Origin: Actinomycetota bacterium
GTDB lineage: Bacteria; Actinomycetota; Humimicrobiia; Humimicrobiales; Humimicrobiaceae
Direction of reading: 5' to 3'
DNA: 5,806 nt
NCBI GenBank assembly: GCA_023379515.1
Contig: JAMCQQ010000343.1
Location: forward strand, 1-5,806
In this document: positions 1-5,800 of the stretch, in pieces
Layout of the letters: the number at the start of each line of letters is the position of its first letter
How positions within the stretch are numbered: position 1 is the first letter of the stretch
Notes under the pieces: generated by a model
Seen by the model: the letters and a program-made list of their open reading frames with translations, nothing else
The model's database searches: none
Told to the model about the DNA's origin: nothing
Made by a program: the position numbers and the translations under genes

Positions 1-857
1 TCTATATTTTTTGTTGTGTGCTGTTTTTTCTTATATAATTTCCATAAAATTAAACTTGTAATTCCATAAACTATTATTGCAGGAATTGAAGTTTCAATAC
101 CAAAATCTCCTCCATTAAAAAGAGGATTATCCCCAATATTCAGTTGAATCAGTACTTCAGTTTTTCCTTTGGTTCTGAATGCAATTAATCCGTTAAGTAA
201 TAATAAATTCCATAAAAAATGTACAATACCTGCATTCCATATGCTTTTCGTATAAATATAAATTATCAAAGATATAAATGAAAATAGTAAACCAGCTATT
301 ATAAGCTGAACAACATTTAAGAGTGAGCCCGCTCCCCCAATATGAATTAAAGTGAAGAACAAAGAAGGCGCAAAAGCTGATATCCAAAAATTATATTTAC
401 TTTTTAGTAGGTTAAACAAATAACCTCTAAAGAGAATTTCTTCTACAAAGCCAGAAGCTAAGGACACTCCAAATGCTTTAAGAATAGCATCAAAGATATA
501 TGATTGACTTAATTGTGTATTTATGTTTCTCACCGATAAATTACCAGTGATATAAAATATTACCACAGTCAAAATTGGCAAACTCAAACCTACCAATATC
601 CATAAGCCCATATTTAGACGTTTCGCATTTAGTGTAGGTATATTTAATGGCAGCTTCACCACATACTTTGTGTACCAGTAAAGCAATATTATCGTAATAA
701 AAATTCTAATTATTTCTGAAATACTTACTAATAGTCCAGTTTCATTGTCAAATCCTTTGATAAATCTAGGTATTGCAGCAATCGAAGCTCCAAGTATAAA
801 AATGATAAAATACCCGAAGAAATTACCCCATACTTTCCAAGTTTTTATTTCTTGCAT
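1..857 (-). CDS. CPBP-family intramembrane metalloprotease (CAAX protease/Abi type), C-terminus cut by window edge
   Basis: I translated this frame by hand from ATG 857; it stays open for 285 codons to the left window edge, so the stop codon lies outside. The protein is strongly hydrophobic with about seven or eight membrane segments, the first near residues 10-28. All three signature motifs of the CPBP family (PF02517) are present in order: EEILFRG with E139, E140 and R144; FTLIH with F168 and H172; and HFLWN with H213 and N217. Family knowledge: these residues form the active site of a membrane-embedded glutamate-type protease related to eukaryotic Rce1. Bacterial members are linked to peptide maturation or bacteriocin self-immunity, but most have no known substrate. 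The tail at 285 residues is lysine-rich, so little is probably missing. The gene follows the DUF4386 gene by 42 bases and is likely co-transcribed with it. No bacteriocin-like peptide is visible nearby, so the substrate is unknown. Confidence 0.93.
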   Translation of the reverse strand, partial: MQEIKTWKVWGNFFGYFIIFILGASIAAIPRFIKGFDNETGLLVSISEIIRIFITIILLYWYTKYVVKLPLNIPTLNAKRLNMGLWILVGLSLPILTVVIFYITGNLSVRNINTQLSQSYIFDAILKAFGVSLASGFVEEILFRGYLFNLLKSKYNFWISAFAPSLFFTLIHIGGAGSLLNVVQLIIAGLLFSFISLIIYIYTKSIWNAGIVHFLWNLLLLNGLIAFRTKGKTEVLIQLNIGDNPLFNGGDFGIETSIPAIIVYGITSLILWKLYKKKQHTTKNI

Positions 858-862
858 TAATT

Positions 863-867
863 CTCCT
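863..867 (-). promoter_or_regulatory. Shine-Dalgarno AGGAG for the CPBP protease gene
   Basis: On the minus strand AGGAG stands five bases before ATG 857, within the leader TATAGGAGAATTAATG. This fixes the start of the protease and shows that the host uses canonical ribosome binding sites. Confidence 0.8.
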
Positions 868-899
868 ATATAAATAGTATACCGTGTGTTGTGTGTTCG

Positions 900-1598
900 T
901 TATTGTTTGTCAATTGTTGGTATATTATTTTTTACGCCCTTAATTAAAAGCCATAGCATTATTGAAATTTCTCCTAAAGTCCAAATGGGCGTTGCTATTT
1001 TGAAAACAAGAGCTTGATAATTTGGAAGTAGCAAATGTGTAAAACAATGTATGATATAAGCGATGCCATTAAGAATTAAAAATATTCCTAAGATGCGCGG
1101 AATAAATCCTGACTTATAAACCAACAAACCAAACGGGAAAAGCCAAAGTCCCCAGAACATTTCCAAGGCAATTATTATGTAGTCATTCATTTTTAAAAAT
1201 AACATTGCCAAATCTTGTCTCTGACTAAGATCGAATGTTTTCAAAATTTCGCCTTTAAAAAGCTTTAGGGAGGTAAGATTGAGTGCCTCAATAATAAAAC
1301 TAGCAGGAATTTGCACAATAACCAATACCACCAATAGTTTAGCTTGCCGCTCATTTACGTGTCTGAACAGTCGGTAAAGGGTTAATCCAATTAAAATCCA
1401 AATGATTGTACTGATAATACCATTAATTATACCTGTTCGAAATATAAATTCATTAGCAAGTATCTTATTAGCAGTGGCAACAGCATCACCTTGTACTATA
1501 GTTCTCGGTTGGACAAACATAAGGCCGTAGATGGCTGTTAATATCCAGATAAGATAGAGTAAGCCAGCAAGTCTTGCAGTCTTTTTGAGTGAGTCCAT
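900..1598 (-). CDS. DUF4386 domain membrane protein
   Basis: The 232-residue product has about six membrane helices (roughly residues 11-29, 56-77, 87-105, 138-160, 167-190 and 203-219). It matches my memory of the DUF4386 family: an opening KKTARLAGLLYL, then a loop GDAVATANKILANE, and a late conserved block with SGFIPRILGIFLILNG followed by THLLLPNY. The family has no established biochemical function, so none is assigned. The frame is open further upstream to an ATG at 1631, which would add 11 polar residues (MKPLNDAKENK). I chose ATG 1598 because it has AAGGA seven bases upstream and places the conserved KKTARLAG near the N-terminus, whereas ATG 1631 has no close ribosome binding site. The length is normal for the family. 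The CPBP protease gene lies 42 bases downstream on the same strand. The rhodanese gene upstream ends 133 bases before this start, so an independent promoter is possible. Confidence 0.9.
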   Translation of the reverse strand: MDSLKKTARLAGLLYLIWILTAIYGLMFVQPRTIVQGDAVATANKILANEFIFRTGIINGIISTIIWILIGLTLYRLFRHVNERQAKLLVVLVIVQIPASFIIEALNLTSLKLFKGEILKTFDLSQRQDLAMLFLKMNDYIIIALEMFWGLWLFPFGLLVYKSGFIPRILGIFLILNGIAYIIHCFTHLLLPNYQALVFKIATPIWTLGEISIMLWLLIKGVKNNIPTIDKQ

Positions 1599-1605
1599 TT
1601 TATTT

Positions 1606-1610
1606 TCCTT
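1606..1610 (-). promoter_or_regulatory. Shine-Dalgarno AAGGA that decides the DUF4386 start
   Basis: The minus strand reads AAGGAAAATAAAATG, giving a seven-base spacer to ATG 1598. The alternative ATG at 1631 has only GAGAG about 15 to 20 bases upstream, too far for normal initiation. The shorter protein is therefore preferred. Confidence 0.65.
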
Positions 1611-1731
1611 AGCGTCGTTTAATGGTTTCATTTATGGAAAACTTACTCTCAAAAGCTTAGATGATTCTATTCCGAAAATACATTCATGAAAGAAGTTGTG
1701 AAAGTGCCGCTTGTAACAGTGTTAATAATTT

Positions 1732-3381
1732 TTAAATCACCAACACTTTTATATCAGGGTAACCCATCAGCTTGAGAATAAAATAGTTAACTGCCGCTTC
1801 ACCTGGATCATCGGAAAAACAAATAAGCTCTGCATATCTCGGGACCCCGGCTTTGACCAGGATATTCCAGATATCTTTCGCGGCTTTAGGTGTTCCATCA
1901 GTATTAAGGAAATCAGTATATGGGACGTGAATGACTTTGCTGTCCGGAACTTTGTTAGGCACTATCTTGCCCGAAGCAATAAAAACTTTGGGATATAGTC
2001 CCTGAGTTGTTTTTGAGTCTGTGATTACAGCACCCTCGCGGAAATTCAGAGGATAAGTAGTAAGTGGTATGGACAAATCCTGTGGTGCCTTCTTTGAACC
2101 TACAGCGGTTACTTCTTTGGTAAGAGCTGTTCCGCTTTGCGCAAACTTCTCATTGGAGTCCATGAAGACAGAAACTTTTTTCTGTCCCAAATACTCAAGC
2201 ATCAGGAATGCGAGAGCAGAGTGTTCGTTCAATCCATTACCGGAGACCACAACAGCTTCATAAGAAGCATTAATCCCTGCTTGACCAAGGACCTCAGCCA
2301 ACTTTTCGGGATTATTGATGTTGTTCTTAAATAGATCGGATGAGATATTCAGTGCAAACGGTATATGTCCCAGGTTGAATGCATCTGCGGATCGAACATC
2401 AATTATGCTGACTTGTGAGACTCCGTACATCCTCATCATTCGTCCACCCCATGTCTTCAGCCAGTTAGTTTCTCTTATTAGATACGGAGCGTCGTATGTC
2501 CAGAATGGGAGTTCTCTTACATCTTGCAGCCATCCCAACTCTGACTCACTAAAAAGCTTGACATCCGGAAAATCCAGAATGAACTTGAGAGCGAAGAATG
2601 GAACGCTTGCAGCTATTCCGCCTCCGCAATAAGTGTAGATCTTTTGTTCTTGGTTAACCCCAAAGTAGTTCAACATCTTCTTAATTTCCTCTGCCGATTT
2701 GAAAGTTTTGTCCGGATTGAAGAAATCACCGCTGGGCAGCAGGATACCATGCGGAATATGTCCGGGCCGGTCAAAGAACTGAAGTTCACCGAAATGCCAG
2801 TTCGCTTCAAGTGCTTCCAGCAAGACGTTATTTTTCTGATCACCGGATGCTGTAAGGAATTCCGGCAGTTTAGCACGAGCGTCTTCATTCATCTTAGTGA
2901 TACGGAAGGATCCTTTTTTCGGAATTGAAGTCGGTTCATTCGTTACTTTCTTTCCTGATTCTTGCCATTTTGTGAATCCGCCATCCAGAATAAAAAGATC
3001 TTTTGCAGCGAATCCGTTATAATATAGATCAAAGAATAACCGTGTAGCCATCATCGGTTTGCCTCGGTCATATATGACAATCTTTTTACCAGGACTTATT
3101 CCCCATGATTGGTATCGCTGTTCTATTTCAGAGAGAGGAACTTCCTTGCCTCCATAAGTAAACAAATCTACATTTATTGCACCGGGGATGTGCTCGGTAG
3201 CGTACATCTGTGCTGGTGAGGCATCGAGTATCAGAACATCGGTTCTATTTAAATTTTGTTCAAGCCAGTTGACACTGACAAGATTATCCTTGATTCCTTC
3301 TTCTGCCATTAAGGGCTGCGCAAGAAAGAGACAAACTGTAACGGTAAGTAAGCAGCAATACATCATTTTGTTTGTGTTCAT
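1732..3381 (-). CDS. Exported four-domain rhodanese (sulfurtransferase-like) protein, one intact catalytic cysteine
   Basis: The 549-residue product opens with a signal peptide: Lys5, a hydrophobic core at residues 8-23, and likely cleavage after Ala26 (PLMA/EEG). It is predicted periplasmic or surface-exposed. Four rhodanese folds follow at about 34-146, 185-295, 318-418 and 440-549. Domain 1 has the family pattern LILDASPAQ...HIPGAINVDL and LDGGFTKW but carries Asp105 at the catalytic position. Domain 2 has Cys252 in YCGGGIAAS, a normal persulfide-forming loop. Domain 3 (IIDVRSADAF, GHIPFALNI) has Ser380. Domain 4 has ICFSDDPGEAA, with Ser523 or Asp524 where the cysteine should be and Cys521 just before it. 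An inactive-active order in domains 1-2 is normal for thiosulfate or mercaptopyruvate sulfurtransferases; the second pair looks like a degenerate copy. Domain 4 stops at GYPDIKVLVI, without the usual closing GGW-like helix. Donor and acceptor are unknown. The DUF4395 gene lies 12 bases upstream. A strong AGGAG site supports Met1 over Met6 or Met7. Confidence 0.92.
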   Translation of the reverse strand: MNTNKMMYCCLLTVTVCLFLAQPLMAEEGIKDNLVSVNWLEQNLNRTDVLILDASPAQMYATEHIPGAINVDLFTYGGKEVPLSEIEQRYQSWGISPGKKIVIYDRGKPMMATRLFFDLYYNGFAAKDLFILDGGFTKWQESGKKVTNEPTSIPKKGSFRITKMNEDARAKLPEFLTASGDQKNNVLLEALEANWHFGELQFFDRPGHIPHGILLPSGDFFNPDKTFKSAEEIKKMLNYFGVNQEQKIYTYCGGGIAASVPFFALKFILDFPDVKLFSESELGWLQDVRELPFWTYDAPYLIRETNWLKTWGGRMMRMYGVSQVSIIDVRSADAFNLGHIPFALNISSDLFKNNINNPEKLAEVLGQAGINASYEAVVVSGNGLNEHSALAFLMLEYLGQKKVSVFMDSNEKFAQSGTALTKEVTAVGSKKAPQDLSIPLTTYPLNFREGAVITDSKTTQGLYPKVFIASGKIVPNKVPDSKVIHVPYTDFLNTDGTPKAAKDIWNILVKAGVPRYAELICFSDDPGEAAVNYFILKLMGYPDIKVLVI

Positions 3382-3386
3382 TTTTT

Positions 3387-3391
3387 CTCCT
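3387..3391 (-). promoter_or_regulatory. Shine-Dalgarno AGGAG for the rhodanese gene, in the DUF4395-rhodanese junction
   Basis: The minus strand reads TAGGAGAAAAAATG, with five bases between AGGAG and ATG 3381. The site sits in the 12-base gap after the DUF4395 stop codon. This is the geometry of consecutive operon genes, and it selects Met1 of the rhodanese so that the full signal peptide is made. Confidence 0.8.
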
Positions 3392-3393
3392 AT

Positions 3394-4056
3394 TTATTTA
3401 GTTTGTGTAAAATTTTCAGTTCCAAACAATTCATGTGGTTTTTTACTAAAGTTATCATTGAATAAAAATACTGCAAGGAAGATGTATACAATAAACCCAA
3501 AAACAATAAGAATTTGAACCCATGATGTTTTTTGAATCTCCTGTTTTTTATTTACTTCGCAAACTTCACCAGGGCAGTATTGAGCTTTTTCTTTATAAAA
3601 CATTGAATAAAATTTACACCCTAAACATATACCAAACGCTGATTCGAAGAATAAGAATATAAGGCAGATTAGACAGATAATACCTGTTATGGGGCTATAG
3701 GCATTTACTACTACTAGAAAAATGAACATTGTGGTTGCCATTACCACACCAATTATCCAGGCAAATTTTTTTTGTTGAGCACCAACATATTCGGGGACTT
3801 GATTCCTAACAATCAAACGCCCAATTATTAAAGAAGGAGAAAATTTAGGATTAACAAAGACACGCAGTACCATATCGGTAAGAAAAATTGTAATAGCATA
3901 CTTCAGCAATAAAAAATTCCCATTAAAAAGGACTACCTGGATAGAGACAAACATAATTAAGAAAAGTATCCCTGCTGCAGCTCTTATTTCCCGTTCATTT
4001 AAAATGGGAATGTTATATCCTTCAACATCTTCTCCAAAGTTTATAATTTTATTCAA
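3394..4056 (-). CDS. DUF4395 domain membrane protein with three cysteine pairs, TTG start
   Basis: The 220-residue product matches the DUF4395 pattern as I remember it: INFGEDVEGYN, ILNEREIRAAAG, VFVNPKFSPSLIIGR, RNQVPEYVGAQQKKFAW, FFESAFGICLGC and AQYCPGEVC. About five helices are visible (26-44, 48-68, 98-118, 122-142, 179-199). The Lys/Arg-rich loops at 65-98 and 148-176 suggest a cytoplasmic N-terminus and an external C-terminus. Cysteines occur as C128/C131 and C144/C147 (both CxxC, on or at the ends of helix 4) and C161/C166 (CPGEVC) in the following loop. The family's function is not established; thiol redox or sulfur handling is inferred from the cysteines and from the rhodanese gene 12 bases downstream. 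The start codon is TTG. The frame upstream closes at a TAA (4090-4092) with no ATG, and the next methionine, Met35, lies inside helix 1. A weak GGAAAA stands about seven bases before TTG. Confidence 0.9.
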   Translation of the reverse strand: MNKIINFGEDVEGYNIPILNEREIRAAAGILFLIMFVSIQVVLFNGNFLLLKYAITIFLTDMVLRVFVNPKFSPSLIIGRLIVRNQVPEYVGAQQKKFAWIIGVVMATTMFIFLVVVNAYSPITGIICLICLIFLFFESAFGICLGCKFYSMFYKEKAQYCPGEVCEVNKKQEIQKTSWVQILIVFGFIVYIFLAVFLFNDNFSKKPHELFGTENFTQTK

Positions 4057-4279
4057 AGCCGTTTTCCATTTTTGTTTTATTGTATGATATTATGACGCAA
4101 GAATATCGAAATCAGTTACAAACAAAAATTGATTATCTACATACATCGGTTTATTGTATATCAAAGAAGAAATTGCGTCAACCAAATATTAGTGTAATCT
4201 TATATGAAATAATTATCTTGAAACATTAAAATTCACTTTAGGAGCAACTTTATCACCAGTAAAAAAAAAACTAATCGAT
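4057..4279. other. Divergent intergenic region between the DUF4395 and 82-residue genes
   Basis: This 223-base AT-rich region must hold the promoters for the minus-strand DUF4395-rhodanese pair and for the plus-strand small gene. I could not identify either with confidence. TACAAT (minus strand, 4079-4084) is a passable -10 box without a convincing -35 box. An eight-base inverted pair, TGACGCAA at 4093-4100 and TTGCGTCA at 4173-4180, is the only internal symmetry I noticed. A run of ten A (4261-4270) precedes the small gene. No RNA gene, riboswitch-like fold or terminator hairpin is evident. Confidence 0.5.
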
Positions 4280-4528
4280 ATGAAGCGGTTTAAATTTTAT
4301 CTATGGGTTGGACTCGCTTATCTATTGCTCTGGCTTTTTGTTGATTTAGTAAGACATCCAGAGTCGTTTCTTTTAAGGTCGTTAAATGAAATTTGGCGGG
4401 CTATTTATATCATTGTTGTTATTTATCTTTTTTTCGAGCATACTTTGCCCAGGCTAAGCGGAAAAAGAATTCATAGGTCGGTTATCATTTTAGCAGTCCA
4501 GATTTTAATCCTGTACAGTTGGAGATGA
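4280..4528 (+). CDS. Small membrane protein of unknown function (82 residues), possibly a remnant
   Basis: I do not recognise this protein with confidence. It has a basic start (MKRFKF), then three hydrophobic stretches at about 6-23, 39-53 and 66-79 separated by charged loops (RHPES, SGKRIHR), and ends at TrpArg. The alternating hydrophobic and basic layout is what a real polytopic membrane protein shows, and no competing minus-strand frame overlaps it, which favours a gene. The style of LNEIWRAIYIIVV and LFFEHTLPRL recalls the membrane-bound N-termini of LytS-like or other sensor kinases, so it could be a kinase cut short after its sensor part; that is speculation. No Shine-Dalgarno sequence is near ATG 4280: the nearest AGGAG-like sequence (around 4240-4244) is some 35 bases upstream, and a ten-A run lies between. 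The frame is open upstream to a TGA at 4205 without another ATG. It converges on the peptidase gene, with nine bases between the stop codons. Confidence 0.55.
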   Translation: MKRFKFYLWVGLAYLLLWLFVDLVRHPESFLLRSLNEIWRAIYIIVVIYLFFEHTLPRLSGKRIHRSVIILAVQILILYSWR

Positions 4529-4537
4529 TAGCTACCC

Positions 4538-5800
4538 TTAACGATACAGTTTACTCATCTCATTAACTGTAAATCCTTTTTTAATCAACTCAATATATTT
4601 TGCACTATAGATCCAGTCATCAAAAGATTTAGAAAGCTTTGCTGTTGATACTTTTTTAGCTGTTGCCACAAATTCGTCAGTTGTACCTCCGTTTAAATAA
4701 TAATCTGAATAATAAGTACGAATGCATTTATTGAAATCGCTTTCTCCCATTACCTGATAAAGTACTCTGAACATAAGCATTCCCACTTCATAGGAATATG
4801 ATTGAATTCCCATTTTCCCGAAATCAATCAATGATATTTTGCTCAGCATACTGTCACTTTCTATTTCCTTTTTCACAAGTTTTAAATACCAATCAGATAC
4901 ATAATCCAGATAAAGACGGTTTTCAAGTTTTTCTATGGTCAGATATTCTATAAATGTGGCTAAACCTTCATTCCATCTTGGATCATACCTGTCATTAGAA
5001 TTTACATTCCATAGATGTGATACTTCGTGGTACAGTTGCCGCATTTGAGTGGAATCATTGAACACATCTGCTGTTTGTAAAATACAAGTTACATCTGCCT
5101 GTGAACCATAGCCGATTGGTAATTCAATAACTGAAAAAGTTTTACTCTCTTTTAATTCGCCCCACCATTCAGTATACAGTTTTAAAGTTTGCTGTGCGTA
5201 TTTAAAAACCGTTTCAGCGCCTGCGGAATCCTGCTCCAGATAATAGATTCTTAACAAAGGAGTTTCCAAAAATTTATATTTCCCGATGGCAATATCCATA
5301 CGCCATGCAAGTTTGGTGTTCCTGTAAGTATAGGTGCTAAATCCATCTTTGGATTTTTTACTTATTAATGCACCACCGTTTACTGCAACTAATGAATCGG
5401 GTACATTTATTTTTATTATATAATTAAAGCTTGGAGAAAAACCTGCCGCCCTGTTTATCTTTTGCGATGGATAACCTAATTCAGGATATGCATTGCAATC
5501 TGGCCGGAGAATAGTAAACTCAGGGTCTATATTATCTCTTACATAACCCATCCCTGTTTCAGTATAACCAAAAAGATAACCTTGATATTGTATAATCAAT
5601 TTACAGGAATCTCCTTTTAGCAAAGGTTTGCGAGGTGTCACTTCAATATAATTCACCTGGTATTTCTCCTCGTCTTCAAAAGATAATATCTTTTGCAAAT
5701 AAGACATAGGATTTCCCCTTTCATCTTTTATTGACGAAACTTTCATCAACCGGTAGAGCAGCAAGGTAATAATTTTACCTTCTTCAGCAGATGTATTCAT
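4538..5800 (-). CDS. M1-like zinc metallopeptidase (gluzincin), N-terminus probably incomplete
   Basis: The 420-residue frame has the two-part layout of M1-type aminopeptidases: a beta-rich N-terminal domain (about 12-190, with IIQYQGYL and VAVNGGAL) and a helical catalytic domain (about 195-400). Zinc ligands are visible as HEVSH (H258, E259, H262) and the third ligand E278 in WNEGLATFIEYL. Y337 in SYEVG matches the catalytic tyrosine region. The spacing between H262 and E278 is 15 residues rather than the family's 18, and the usual GxMEN substrate loop is replaced around G230-Q234 (GYGSQ). Family knowledge predicts hydrolysis of N-terminal peptide bonds; activity here is less certain. Homologous proteins are normally exported, yet no signal peptide is present. 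The first residues (about 8-21, GKIITLLLYRLMKV) look like mid-domain sequence. An in-frame TGA lies one codon before ATG 5800 and no ribosome binding site is visible, so a 5' truncation or nonsense/frameshift mutation is possible. Confidence 0.85.
   Translation of the reverse strand: MNTSAEEGKIITLLLYRLMKVSSIKDERGNPMSYLQKILSFEDEEKYQVNYIEVTPRKPLLKGDSCKLIIQYQGYLFGYTETGMGYVRDNIDPEFTILRPDCNAYPELGYPSQKINRAAGFSPSFNYIIKINVPDSLVAVNGGALISKKSKDGFSTYTYRNTKLAWRMDIAIGKYKFLETPLLRIYYLEQDSAGAETVFKYAQQTLKLYTEWWGELKESKTFSVIELPIGYGSQADVTCILQTADVFNDSTQMRQLYHEVSHLWNVNSNDRYDPRWNEGLATFIEYLTIEKLENRLYLDYVSDWYLKLVKKEIESDSMLSKISLIDFGKMGIQSYSYEVGMLMFRVLYQVMGESDFNKCIRTYYSDYYLNGGTTDEFVATAKKVSTAKLSKSFDDWIYSAKYIELIKKGFTVNEMSKLYR

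Noticed and set aside
193..387. Minus-strand 64-codon frame with cysteines and aromatic residues.
   Set aside because: It is a shadow of the CPBP protease frame, which carries all three family motifs.
858..899. GT-rich words (for example GTGTGTTGTGTG) between the DUF4386 and CPBP genes, partly echoed by TTGTTGTGTG near base 12, suggesting integron attC sites.
   Set aside because: The gap is 42 bases, has no GTTRRRY/RYYYAAC core pair and no long imperfect hairpin, and also holds the protease ribosome binding site. The copy near base 12 is inside the open protease frame.
900..1631. Longer DUF4386 protein starting at ATG 1631.
   Set aside because: It has no ribosome binding site at normal distance, whereas ATG 1598 has AAGGA seven bases upstream and begins right at the conserved N-terminus.
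1657..1700. Promoter for the DUF4386 gene with TAGAAT (minus strand, 1664-1669) as the -10 box.
   Set aside because: The hexamer upstream at 17 bases (CTTTCA) matches the -35 consensus at only three positions, and such -10 words are common in AT-rich DNA.
1717..1731. Inverted repeat TAACACTGTTA after the rhodanese stop as a terminator.
   Set aside because: The arms are five bases with a one-base centre, too small to form a hairpin loop, and it lacks a proper T tract downstream on the minus strand.
2069..3517. Several plus-strand frames of 64 to 109 codons and one further minus-strand frame across the rhodanese gene.
   Set aside because: They overlap a long, well-supported rhodanese frame in other registers, have no visible domains, and arise because this gene is GC-richer with fewer chance stops.
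4511..4518. Palindrome CTGTACAG near the end of the small gene.
   Set aside because: Eight-base palindromes are expected by chance in a window this size, and it lies within coding sequence.
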